From positions 116,634 through 180,633 of the forward strand of contig NW_025936040.1 in the NCBI RefSeq assembly GCF_000764305.2: 64,000 bases of DNA. Direction: 5' to 3'. A program made the position numbers and the translations under genes. Each line of letters starts with the position of its first letter. Position 1 is the stretch's first letter. Shown in pieces: positions 23,126-35,909 of this stretch. The notes beneath the pieces were generated by a model, which worked only from the letters and a program-made list of their open reading frames with translations, ran no database searches and was not told the DNA's origin. The stretch comes from Hyalella azteca. Its lineage: Eukaryota; Arthropoda; Malacostraca; Amphipoda; Hyalellidae.

Positions 23126-25526
23126 TTCAACTTGTTTTCAAACTAAAGTTGTTTCTCGCCGAATTTTTCAAAAATATCAGAGAAAGCACGGTCTTGCCAC
23201 ACGAGAGTAAAGAAGTTTTTTCTAACTTCGCATAAACTCGTGCAGTCCGGTGAATTTTCTTAGCGATTATCGAGGATTTTTTTCGGTTATACTCAAGGAT
23301 ATCTTCAACTACCTGTGCTTTTCAGATTTATCATGGATAAGAATTAAAAGCAGTAACAAAAAATTTTTTTCCACTTGTTTTACTCAAGCACAAAAACTGC
23401 GTTCTTACCATATCTATCCGGTAGTTTATTCGTTGAGTACAAAAATGAAAAATCATGTCATATTCAATTAAATAATATTAGCTAATATAACTCCATAGCT
23501 CTATAAAACTTCAGAACAACTTTAATAAAACTAAGTAGATTGTAGGTGTGTATTGCTTAGTTTTCTTCTTCAGAAAATTTCAGTGCTTTATTGGCGACGA
23601 AAATTTTTTAGGTGATATCGAATGCAATTAAACTTTCCAAGACCATATATTAAGATTATATGAGTCAGGCTAAAATACTGAGTATATTGTCACAACATAT
23701 ATTATATATTGTATATTATTTAATGAATATGTATTATTTAAACTTGTTGTTAAATTAATTAACTATTTTAGAAAGCATGAATATTAATAAAGAAGTAAAT
23801 GAGTGAAGAATGAAATAATTACGTTAACTCACTAAAACTAAACTTAGAACTAAATAATTACGTTAACTAAGCACCGAAGATGTTGCTGGTCACATTAAGT
23901 ACACGTTACGTGTAAGTGCTTAGCTTGCACTCCATTGAATATAGTGTTACTGCAGCTGTACGGAGCACGCGTCTCGCTTTATATTTTCATGATTTGTAAT
24001 ATTCGCAAGCCCCAGCCTCATCAAAATTAAAAGTCTGGAAACTATACCGAAACTAACTTTTCTGACGTGGAAACTAAAATGGAAAACTCAGAATTTTCTC
24101 CCGTGCTGTTTGAGTTAACTTATTATTTTAATAAACTCCTACACATGCATAATTAGAAACGATTTTTACATTCCCAATTTTGGAGTGTACTGTAAAAGCA
24201 CACCCGGGCACTTCTTTAATCATTGTCAATGCTGAAGCGTAATAAATAATAAGAAACTAATTTATAAGGAGAGCACATTATGAAATAATTTTATATAGAG
24301 GAAGTGTGATCGATGTCACCGCACCAAATGCCAACACCGCACCAACATGTGATAATGTTTAGCGATGTGTATAGCGATGTTGCTTATTCATGAATACAAT
24401 TGTATGTAATTGTAAACAATATGTAAATACTGCTTAGACCTGCGATGTTGAAGCTGAAATCTGTTATCCATTTATTGTCATGGATATCAACAGCTCTAAG
24501 TCAAAGTATCTGTATGTGCAGCAGTAGATTTTAAATCTACTATTGCGAACTATAAAAGATTTTATATCTTACCACTTTAACAGATTCTATTGTTTTCTAA
24601 ATACTAGTCGTTTCTACGAAATATCTGTTCGCAAAGTGTTAACAATTTTTTAGCACTCGAAAGTCCTGTATACGAAATTTATATTTTACTATCGATAACA
24701 ATTAGAACAACGAACAACAAATGATGTCAACAATATGTGTTCACAAAATTTCTGCCTTCTTTTGCAATAACTACGAATTAAAGAGAAGTTTCATCGCCTC
24801 CAAAATACAGTGAACGAGTAAACCTAAATGAGATTCCCTAACCAGTGAAGGCTCTGGAGTGGTGGAATTATCATTAATATAATAAGGTTTATACACGTAT
24901 CTTCATTTATATGATAGATTGTACCTATCAATGGCAATATATCTATTTACATGTGTTGCTGTTGTTTGGACTATTCTTAATGGATCTCTGTTTTGTGTTG
25001 ATTAAACACACAGGATCTGTAAGCTGAGTTGCTTCACGCGCAAATCTGATATGTTCTTCCATTATAATTATGCTGTCCACAAAAATTAATAAATACTTGT
25101 ATTATAATAATGTAAATGCAAATCTATAACTCCGTATGTCGTAGAACTTTGCTTCCGAGTCTTCTACAGAAACCGAAACCATTCTTTAGCGACAATTGCT
25201 CTGCTCAAAATAGCTGGTATGATTTTTATTTGTATCTACTTTCTACTTGTCGTTTATATTTGCTTTCAATATTAAAAACTATTTACAGATAAATCAATCA
25301 TCTCCTATAATTCCATATTAAATCATTGTATTTTTTGTTACTATAACATTTCATTTCATCACAATGCACAACTTTGTTCTGTCACGGTCAGCACTGTGAA
25401 TAATCTTACGATATTTAAACAACCTGTGTAGGAACAACAACGATTTCAGAGCAGGTAAACTTAAACTCTCGTAAAAATACGAAAATATGAGCATAATAAT
25501 AAAATAAATAAAAATGATAAATTTTA

Positions 25527-25715
25527 GCTATATTTTCGAATTAAGTCTTAACCTTTTTGCTATAATTTCGAAATAAGTCCTACCTTGTTGCTATATTTTC
25601 GAATCAAGCCCTAACCTTGTTGATACATTTTCGAATTAAGTCCCTACCTTGCCGCTATATTTTCGAATTAAGTTCTATAACCTTGTTGCTATATTTTTGA
25701 ATTAAATACTAACCT
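25527..25715. repeat. about 30-bp tandem repeat, about 6 copies
   Basis: The unit is around TTGCTATATTTTCGAATTAA, followed by GTCCTAACC, and is moderately diverged. Confidence 0.85.
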
Positions 25716-25808
25716 AGATGCTACTAAGCAAAGCTTTTCCTTAACGCTGCACTTAGAGCTTCTAACGCGGTCGTATTTTGTATCTCGTTCAAATAACCCA
25801 GCGTCATT

Positions 25809-25955
25809 TTCTGCTCATCTGCTCATACTTTCCATCTCCTGCTCAGCTGCTCATACTGCCTCATTCCCTGCTCAGCTGCTCATACTGCCTCATTCCCTGC
25901 TCAGCTGCTCACACTGTCCCATTCCCTGCTCATCTGCTCACACTGTTCATCTCCT
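25809..25955. repeat. 29-bp tandem repeat, about 5 copies
   Basis: The unit begins CTGCTCAGCTGCTCATACTG. It lies 95 bp from the preceding array. Confidence 0.88.
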
Positions 25956-27149
25956 AGAAGTAAATCGAGCTCTTAAATCTCATTTGCCGGTAGAGCAGCT
26001 CAACCTCTGATACTCTTACTGCCTGGAGCAAATATACCGACAGCCGTTCATCATTTTCTTGACCGACCGTCGCCTTGGCAAACTTGGTTTCTGAGCGATT
26101 CAGTTTTCAACACATAGATTTGATTTACCGTAAATTTTAATCAACTTTCATTTACTGTGACTCGTATTCTTTTCCAATATTTGCTTGGAAAATTTGCCAT
26201 TTCATCATTCAATCTTCACTACTTCTGAGTTTAGCATGTCATCAATCTCTATTTTAATTAGCAAGTTGAACTAGGAAATATGTGCGCATAAACTTCATAC
26301 CGGACCAAGTTTACACACAAAACAATGCTCAATCTATAATAGTGAAATTCATTTTATTCTGAAAAATTCTTGCTATATTCTATCATTAATACAAAAATAT
26401 TTTTGTGGACATATAGTTGAGTACCCCGATGGGCCATTACGATCAATATTTCCGTTATCAGGATTAACGTGAAATGAATTAATAAAATAATGTGTTTCCT
26501 ATCTAAATGTCTTGAAATTTTGCGTTTTAGAGTAAAGCTTCAATCTTATTGCTATATTTTTTCTCATCTGTTCATTGTTTCTTATTAATATGAGTGTTTA
26601 GCATAGCGTGGCTCTTCTAACATTATATGTAGACCTGAATTTCCGTCTCCATCAAGTCATAATTATTTATGATAAATTACCTCTCATTAAATGATATAAT
26701 GAAAAATGATATCAGATGTTTTTTCTGAGGTTCCATCCTTTATTATCCTTAGATTGTGTGCACCGCATTGTCTATATTCTCCAATAAAGTGTATAAGCCC
26801 TTATAGAGACAAATCACCGGGGTTCAAGTATATATATACGTCCCTTGCAAGCGTCTCGAAGCTAGCAAATAAAGCTGTACATGAAGTCCGCTGTCTTCCT
26901 GTCAATCTGTTACCATCTCTCTAGAGCTTTAATGAATATATTTTTAATGCTAGTTGAAGCTTTAGAGTCTATTATTTGCATTGCTTGGCTGTAAGGTTTC
27001 AATAAACGCTCGAAACTCCTTGAGTTCAGAAAGAAAACTCATGCCTATACCGATCTGATAAGTGAAACGCCTGCAGAGTCAAGACACGAGAAATTCTGTA
27101 CAATGTATAAATGGAAAGATTATAATATATACTTAGTGTGTTGTTGACA

Positions 27150-27282
27150 TAAATTCAATAGATGAACTGAATGTAAATGGTCAATAGTTTATTGAATGTT
27201 CGACATCAATTCAATAGATGAACTGAACGCAAAGGGTCTATTATTTATTAAGTGTTCAACATCAAATCAATAGATGAACTGT
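27150..27282. repeat. 56-bp tandem repeat, about 2.4 copies
   Basis: The unit begins ATTCAATAGATGAACTGAAT and is diverged. Confidence 0.8.
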
Positions 27283-28796
27283 TCGTAGATGTAAAGTGCG
27301 CAATTATTTTTAACTTTAAATGCCCTCTATTTCTGGTGGACTGGCGGTTAAAAGATGTCGAAAATGTTTGGCGTCTTTGCTATACAAATGTCCAAAAAAG
27401 CTATAAACGCTGCAGGAAATAACTCTTAAAGAACCTACGAACACTTTCATTCTATCATCCGATGGAAATAAAGCAGCAAGCACGCTTATTGTTCTCTGCA
27501 TGCAGGTCTATAATAGACATAAGAGCATCTCGATGTCAGGAACTGATGTATGGACGCTATTCTTACTGAGCTTCACAGTCACGCGTGTAGCTTTAATCTT
27601 CGTTTGACATAAGCATGTGATTTCGATGCTATATATGTATATTTGTGGAAACTTACGTGGATATTCGTGGTACACTGGCGAGTGGCGCAGGTTTTCAATG
27701 GATGTGATACTGCAATATCAATGGTTAGTTCTATGGTCGATATAAAAAATATTTGCACCTTGATGTGCTTTATGATCATGGGAATGGCAAGGCATGCATT
27801 TTATAGCGTAAATAATTAAGATAAACAGTTCCATATAATTGGACTGAATCATCGATAAAATTATATGAATTCCATTGTGTCTCTGTGGCTTGCTAACATA
27901 TGAGAAATTATGCCACGAATACTATAGAACTAAAAGATAAGAATTAATGTATCAATAAGGATAACATAGGGATAAGATGTAACCGAAATATATGTGTAAA
28001 TGTAAAAAACTTCTGAATATATAGTTATTTTGTGTACACCAAACTGAATGTTTGAGAAGGGCATTATATGTCGTATGTATATCCTGGGCGTATCTTGTCC
28101 GCCATATTACGTTCAGTGTGTATTATAAATGTGTAGCAATTAAGATCTTTTATTGACCTTTATTTCATATAATAATAATAATATAGTTAAATAAATTGCA
28201 AATGAAATAATCATCGTCGTGTCACTTAGTACCAAAGTGACATAATACGCTATTGACAACTTATTACTTACTAATGAGGCATATAATAGCGTCGCAGGGA
28301 AAATTTTGATTAGAATCCATCTTCATTGAGATTAAAACGATAAAAAATGATCAACATATTTTTCCAAGCTTGCACTAATGAAGTTAGTTAAGAAAATTTA
28401 AAAGCGCAGTCTTTTTTGTGTTTAACAAGAGGCAATCAACGTTGATCATCCAAAAAAAAGTCGAATTAATAGAAGCGGGAATTGAAAAAAAATAAATTGC
28501 AGGATAAACTATAATTTCAATAAAAATGTTTCGCAGAAAAGCTTGATCAAGAGTTCAAAACTTCATAAATACAGTAGTTATCAACAGAAGAGGTGAAACC
28601 ATTAAAAGCCATGCAGATAAACAGGCTAAGCAAAGTAAAAAAAACTTACCGATTAACAATATTGAGCATGAGGAAACTTTTGAGTTTTTTGGCTAGAGAG
28701 AGATTGACGAGGGACGACTGGGAAATTTAAATAATTCTCCAGTCTCCATCAGTTATACGGCAATGTATGTTCAATAAATTAACGAGAATAAGTCCA

Positions 28797-29056
28797 TTAA
28801 GGCAGGGTGGCCCAGTGGTTAAAGTTCAGAGTACCAGGATTGGAGCAGAGAGGCGCGGGTTCGATCCCAGCTCTGTGCGCCAGTTTCTGGTCAGAATCGG
28901 CAAGGAGGCCGGGCGGTTAAGCAAAAGCAGAATTGTAGCAGTGAGTAGTGAGCTCGAGACCGCAACAAGCTGTGGATGTTCTGCGATGTTAAGAATCGGC
29001 GACAGGCCTACGGCCTACTAAACGCTGAAACCGCTATTATTATTATTTATTATTAT
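28797..29056 (+). mobile_element. tRNA-derived SINE, near full length
   Basis: The head carries RNA polymerase III box A (GTGGCCCAGTGGTTAA) and box B (GGGTTCGATCCC) 50 bp apart, as in a tRNA, but the arms do not fold into a proper cloverleaf. A unique body follows, with the conserved 3' block AAGAATCGGCGACAGGCC, ending in an (ATT)n tail. A second copy of the 3' block at 43.1 kb confirms that it is dispersed. Confidence 0.85.
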
Positions 29057-29112
29057 TTAGCGACGAACTTTTTGCCCTTGTCTGGGCCGTTCTGACACAT
29101 TTTGGTATGACC
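29057..29112 (+). mobile_element. MITE family A, core fragment
   Basis: Only the core is left: TAGCGACGAACTTTTTGCCC then TGTCTGGGCCGTTCTGACAC. It abuts the A/T tail of the SINE copy at 28797-29056, so one element probably inserted next to or into the other. Confidence 0.5.
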
Positions 29113-29987
29113 TTATGACCTTATGATGAGTTTAGGACTTCTTAGTCCACGGTCACGCTGATGCGCCGCCTTCGTCGTCCTCCGTCCCGAGTCGTCGCTG
29201 GGCAGGTCACCCCGCCCTCGGGTCGCGGATGTTGTCAATGGCAAAAGGAAATATCAGGTCACGGCAAAAGGGAATATCAGTGATACCCTGAATGGGCATG
29301 ACATATGTGAATGTGTCAATATTAACCCTTATGGTACAGGTATACCAAGGGCATTGCAGGAGGCAGATGCTTATGTTGGGCGCGTTAAATTAAATCAGCA
29401 TTACACGTAACTGATGGATATTCATAAAATATTGCATCTAAGCTACGCAGCGTAGATCTAGCAAGGCCGTATTTTTAATTGTTCCTTAGCCGACCTCTGA
29501 ACAGGCAGCAGTTGTCTCGAAAACATTCCTCACATTACACGAAATAAAACAAATTTATCAACAGTAAAAGAAATTCAACTGCATGTCTGGAGTCGTCAAT
29601 ATTTTCATAATAACGTCCTTGTTAGTACGAAAAGGAAACGCGAGAGCAGCTATACGGTAGCCGGCAATATCTGCTATCATTCCTCGGAAGTTTGCCTGTA
29701 ACTGACTCTTTTAAAAGACTGACGTCATAGGAATTCGTATTTCATGACAAAATTCATGCTAGAAGTTTCTCGTTTCGTCCGACCTTTTGAACGGTAACAT
29801 CGACGTTTACTGTAGTGCGCTCCGGGATTTTAAATCATTCTGTCCTTGGATTTTCACTTGTACGGAATAAACCCGTCTAATTCGCTATTTGCAATTTTTT
29901 CACGTCAAACGATACCATAGGAGAGAGAGATATTGACTTCTATAAAATTTCAATCAACTTATTAGTGCCATTTTTAAACTGGATTAT

Positions 29988-30105
29988 AGTCAATGTTATT
30001 TGTGCATGCATAATATGTCAAAGAAATGTAGCGAGTTTGTCCAAATGTACACAAAATGTGAATGATTGATTTATATTCAACTTTAACCGAGTTAACTACA
30101 GTTAC
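29988..30105 (+). repeat. dispersed repeat family C, copy 2
   Basis: This is the same-orientation copy of 23003-23125, about 80-85% alike by eye. No terminal inverted repeats or poly(A) were seen. Confidence 0.7.
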
Positions 30106-31872
30106 AGTGAGACATTCGATCTTTATTTTGACATCAGATGTGTGCAGTTCTATCTATGTGTGAATATTGTTTACGTATTAACCATCCATGAAGAAGCAGT
30201 ACAAGTTTTTCTCGTTGAAGATATTCTTAAACGTGCAAGTTTATAACAGTTTTTATCAAATTATCATACCCCACTACCCATTTCTCCGGCCACAAGTTCC
30301 ATTGAAGGACCAGAACAGTTATTTTAGTTCTTTTTATATCTACAAGAGCTATAGCATTATACTGCAGCCAGTGCGTTAGGGAGCAGGCTGTCGATCACAC
30401 CCTACAAGTCAATCGAAGCCGAAAACTTCAAGCAAATTTTATATAACAACAAAATATGTTAACATCAATTTAAACAATTGAAATGCCACTCATATGACAA
30501 CAGGAATAAATGAATAAATAAGGGTTGCGAAACATAACATCAATCAGCACCGTTGAAAATTCATTCAGATGGCCAGCAGAAACGTAGCGAAGAAACTCGT
30601 CAGACTTCATCCCCTGCACCAGTGCGAAATGAACTGCAGGGACATCATGAATAAAATTAAGAATTAGAATAATTTTATGCAGTCATGTTAACCATTTGAT
30701 GGTTAACTCGATGACCGAATTCAGTAGTAATAGTTTCACAACGATAAAAAATTTTAAATTCACACTTTTTTAATTTTACGTTCTGTCATAAATAGCACAA
30801 TGGCTTTCGGTCACCGCGTGAACACACCTCTCTACCAGAGGTGCCGAGATGATAAAAGACTTATGAATTAAATATCTAAGTGAGTCTGTTTAAATACATG
30901 CATGACTACAGCCTTTCTGCGTGCTCATTAAGTAGATAAAATTTTATTCTTTTCATTTGGTGGGACTTAATTACCCTCATAGGTTCTTTAGTCCGATTTC
31001 TTCTTTCGAAATGATAAAGTACTATATTGACGCCATCATTTCAGGTATGCAAGGCGATAAATAATCGCTATAAAATATAACACAGATTTGCGAAATAAGA
31101 ATTTTTCAGCAAGAGTTCATCGCGCTTATATTGCAGTGAAACACTTCGTTAACAAGACAGATCTGAGGCGAGTTTCTACTCGGAACAATACAAATATAAA
31201 GTGACTTATTTCACTTATTAACAATATTCTCGACCATGTGCTAATTTTATACCTATAAATCTTTTAGATGTGATGTTGCCCTCAATTAATTCAGTATTTT
31301 GAGCTTTGGACAAATACAATTGAATTTAAACCACAGTTCTCCCTTATTTTTAAAATTCTTCACGAGCTCCATTAGCTCTACCCTCTACAACAGCCATTCC
31401 AACTTCAAGTGTGCAGACACGGCAAGTTAAGCGGAGATTATACGTGAGTTTGCCTTGCAAATCCAATCTTCCTGTATTAAGTCTTTGAGTGCTTGCGGCG
31501 TTCACTTTCTTTCTTATTCTTCAGAAGACTTTTAGGGACGACGAAGCCGCTTCAAAGGCTCTGTCCGCTGCCTTTACTGATGAGTCTCGCCAACTTTAAC
31601 AACTTGAGCAACTTCTATAAGTTTTCTCCGAGCTAAACTCGCTAGTGCGCCGTGCGCGCGTGCCTCAAGTCTAACTCAATGGGAGCCCTCAATCACATTT
31701 ACTGCTGCGTGATGTCCGAAGCTCGAATCAGCAAAGCTGCGCCGCACCCCAAAGTGCCTATCCAGCTAGTGTGAGACAAGGTTGTTGTGCGCTGCGTAGG
31801 TGATCTGTCTGTACTATAAATCTCACAGGTAAAAAATTCGGTTGTACGCACTAAGACGACCTGTAGGTGGTG

Positions 31873-32062
31873 TGTCACGTGGCCTGGACGCTGCCACTCC
31901 TCGTGTCGCAGCGCCACGTGGCTTGGACGCTGCCACTCCTCCTGGCACAGCGCCACGCGGCTTGGACGCTGCCACTCCTCCTGGCACAGCGCCACGTGGC
32001 CTAGACGCTGCCACTCCTCCTGCGGCACAGCGCCACGTGGCCTAGACGCTGCCACTCCTCCT
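31873..32062. repeat. 39-bp GC-rich tandem repeat, about 4.8 copies
   Basis: The unit begins GCGCCACGTGGCTTGGACGC. Three open frames on both strands here are products of the repeat. Confidence 0.92.
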
Positions 32063-32189
32063 GGTTTGAAAACTAAATTTCTAAGCTGGCACACGTCGAG
32101 TAAGTTATACCTCGCCTCGGAGCTTGTCGTCGAGAGTTTGATGTGACCATCAAGTGATATGCAGGAAAGTAGGAGACATCGATACTAGT

Positions 32190-32363
32190 AAGCAATGTTG
32201 CTACTAAGTATATATGATACAGCTTCGCAGCTAAGTAGGTTTTAGCGTTTCTGCTAAGTAGGAAACAGCTTCGCTGCTAAGTAGTAGACAATGTTGCTGC
32301 TAAGGATATATGATACAGCTTGGCAGCTAAGTAGGTTTTAGCGTTTCTGCTAAGTAGGAAACA
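32190..32363. repeat. about 96-bp tandem duplication of a CTGCTAAGTAG-type array
   Basis: CAATGTTGCT(A/G)CTAAG recurs 96 bp apart, with inner TTTCTGCTAAGTAGGAAACA copies. It ends directly at the hairpin at 32364. Confidence 0.8.
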
Positions 32364-32397
32364 GCGAGACTGTCTTCTGGTAAGAAGACAGTCTCGC
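32364..32397. repeat. perfect 15-bp hairpin with GGTA loop
   Basis: GCGAGACTGTCTTCT (32364-32378) is exactly complementary to AGAAGACAGTCTCGC (32383-32397). Confidence 0.95.
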
Positions 32398-33766
32398 CAA
32401 GATATGCGATGGTCTGGAAACTCCTGACTTCAGCTTGATCCACGTCTTGCTCTTTGCAGCTCGTCATTATTAAGAATTATGTATAATTTTTCGGCGTTTA
32501 TGCTCTTCCAATTCATGTGTATATTAGATGGTGGGGTGTATTTAATGATTCCTTACAAAGTGTCAGAATCATTATCAAAGAGCATTCATTAAGAACCTCC
32601 GATCAGCATGACGGTCTAAGACGCGCTTACTCTCATATGGCGCTGGTTATTTAATACGAAAATAACGTAAGTAAAATTTTCTTTTGATTCAAATCGCAAA
32701 TTCACAGCGAAAATTTAATTGATTTAAAATTCAATCTATTTTGACCTAAATCGACTCTTGCATACGTTGTTAGAAGAAATCTTTAAGTGAAATTGTGGCA
32801 CAGTAGTGTACAATGTCGCTGACAATCAAATTAATCATACATCAAAGAGTTTATTTGTGTTCGCCAAAAAATATTAATCAACTTGTTATTAATACAAAAA
32901 TCTAATTTTACAGCTGCATGAAAATATAATAATGAATATTTATTTATTAAAAATATGAAAACCATAGTTTTTTATTTTTATATGGTAACAAAAGTTTATT
33001 TATTAAAAATATCGCAACCGAAGTACTTATTTCAATATTAGAACGAGTCTAATTTTGATGTTCAGTTTTCTCAGCCCTAGCAAGAATTAACTTCACCAAC
33101 ATCAACAATAACAGGAAGTATTTTCAGAACATTTCTGCGTACTTGCGTTTGATGTATTTCCTTTATATCTTTATGAAACGATTATAATAATAAAGACTCC
33201 ACAGATTGCGATGCAATTACCTATAACTCAAAAAATAGTTTTGATGCGAACACTAGAAACTATTTTTGATTATTCTTCAGTAGGTATTTTTCCTTACATT
33301 CTTGATTAATTAACGAACTTTCACACTTCAGTGGCGGGTATACAGTGACTTGACTAATGTAAAATCGAAATAAAGTGACATAGTTTTATTGTAGATAATG
33401 TAAGTGCAAATAACGTTCAATGTAACTGATCATCCGCAAGAATTATATACAAGCGCCATTATATGAGGATTTACTAGAAGGTAAATAAGAACACGAAAGT
33501 TTTATTTTAACATTGCTGTTGGACAATAGTAAAATTCGAGTAAAGTCCATTTCTTTACATTGTTGTCTGAAGGGTATTTGTTCCTTGCGAACCATTGCTG
33601 GTTCTTAATATGATGATAACAAGGCTGCAGTCGTGAAGAACCAAAAGCTAGGACGAGATGTGGAGCACAAAGCCTGACACTCCATCACGCTGCGGCCGGC
33701 GCAGCCTCTGACGTAAATTGACAGCAATGAGTGGCCTGGCTGACAACCCCTGCTGCCACCGTCCAC

Positions 33767-34247
33767 TCCGCCACTCTCAGTCCACCATCCACTCCTTCTC
33801 TCTCAGTCCACCGTCCACTCCGCCACTCTAAGTCCACTGACAATTCCGCCACTCTCAGTCCACCGTCCACTCTCAGTCCTCCGTCCAATCTCAGTCCACC
33901 GTCCACTCTCAGTCCTCCGTCCAATCTCAGTCCACCACCGTCCACTCTCAGTCCACCGTCCACTCTCAGTCCTCTGTCCAATCTCAGTCCACCGTCCACT
34001 CTCAGCCCTCCGTCCAATCTCAGTCCACCGTTCATTCTCAGTCCTCCGTCCACTCTCAGTCCACCGTCCACTCTCAGTCCTCCGTCCACTCTCAGTCCAC
34101 CGTCCACTCTCAGTCCACCGTCCACTCTCAGTCCACCGTCAACCGTCCACTCCCAGTCCACCGTCCAATCTCAGTCCACCGTTCACTCTCAGTCCACCGT
34201 CCACTCTCAGTCCACCGTCCACTCTCAGTCCACCGTTCACTCAAAAT
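33767..34247. repeat. 18-bp tandem repeat, about 27 copies
   Basis: The unit is (AGTCCACCGTCCACTCTC)n, with C/T variants and a few indels. Long frames on both strands (LSPPST and VDGGLR hexapeptides) follow from the unit length. Confidence 0.96.
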
Positions 34248-35909
34248 AAAACGTAAAGTTTCTTAAATTTTACTGTACTCTCTTCGGTATCGCAATTCAT
34301 AACTATTTTTATTTGCAATTTTGTGAGGCAATCGCATAAAACTGCATAACGCATTCCTGCATTGGGCGGCCATTATGCTGTCGATTGTTTATGCTTCTTT
34401 CAAAAAGCTTGGATCCGAAAAGCTCACAGGCTTAACGGTAGCGAAAGAAAGAAATTTTTGTATTAAGAAAGTTAAACTAGTTTTTACCGTATAACCGCAA
34501 GACGGCAAAGCACAAATCCCTTTTTCTCAGGAGCAACAAATCTTTGATGAGATTTAGAGAAAGTCTGTGGTCTAGTTCAGAAATAAAGTACATTAATCTT
34601 GATGTATTTTAATTGGTGCTCTTGTATCAGTGGAATTTTAACCCATGGGGGTCCTTTTACTGCTACGGGTTCTAACTGCAGATCAGCTATGATCATGAAA
34701 CTTAAAAGCTGTAGACATTGAATTGTCCTCGACCAGCAATAATGAGACAATTATAATTAGTGATGAACCAAATCAATGACAAGGAAATAAACTAATCACT
34801 TAATTACGTTACGATAATTTAAAAAATAATTCACCACTGACAATATGTCTTGTTGAAAAAAACGAACGACGAGAAAACGCGTCTTCCTGACGAAATTAAA
34901 AGCAAGAGCCGTGATTTGTATTGAAAAATTATATCCAATACGAATAAATAATTTTGTAATAACCTGGTACTTCTTTAGCTGTAAATATATTAGTTGAAGC
35001 GACAGTATGTAAAAATCAAGTGTTTCCCACACAAAACTTCATGTACAACATGCCTACTTACACATCACAGGTATATTCCTCGATAACTGCTGCAGCCATC
35101 ACAAAACCATCAATAAATTTTTCGTAACAAAATTTTGCTCAAACTGTATTGCCTTGAAAATATTTTAAGAACTAAAACCTAATTGACACTTACATAATAA
35201 ATTATTGTATTCTTAGAGTGACAAAAAATGCCGATATGATCAAATCACCCATATTAATTCGAAATTCGTATTTATCATTACAAATTGTAAATTGAATCCT
35301 TCGTCTTGATAACACACACCGAACAACATGTAACAATTGTATTTATTATTGGTCAAAAAATATGAACAGAACTTCAACAAACCCACATATATCCAATATA
35401 ATACTCTTAATTGTAACATCAAACATTACCACGAATGTGTTTGATGTAACTTCAAAGCCATTCGAAGCCACAACCGCATAAACAAAAATAGAGGTAAAAA
35501 GTTCTTCACAAGAAAAGTTGACCACCACAGCGTCTCCCCAATAAATAAAATCAGTTCTGCGCCTTCGCAAAGCTTTCCAACTGAAATCGAATGCGTTATT
35601 TAAACTTCACAGTTATTTTCAAAATCTATTTCCACTTGATTCTGAAACATGCCAACGAATGATGAGGGCTAAAAAAATTCTATTATCAAATTCTATTCAA
35701 ATTCTATTCAAATCAAAATTCTATTATCCTTCGCTAAAAAATTCTATTATCACTAAAATGTTTCTTCTCTTCTACAAACTTTTTATTATGAACCCAAATA
35801 AAATTAAATTGAAATTGTATGTATAATAATTATTTTATCTAGGAATTATAAAACGGAAAATTGAAACCAACAGGTGATGAACTTATGAAAGTTCCATTAC
35901 CTTAAACTT

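Noticed and set aside
24525..24543. AGTAGATTT-T-AAATCTACT inverted repeat as a regulatory site
   Set aside because: Short and AT-rich; expected often by chance in this composition.
28797..28880. functional tRNA gene
   Set aside because: Boxes A and B are good but the acceptor and T stems have several mismatches, and the sequence continues into a SINE body.
31699..32094. 131-codon minus-strand frame
   Set aside because: Derived from the 39-bp array; open on the other strand as well.
33685..34249. long frames on both strands as repeat-protein genes
   Set aside because: An 18-bp stop-free repeat opens several frames; no unique N or C terminus, promoter or splice context seen.
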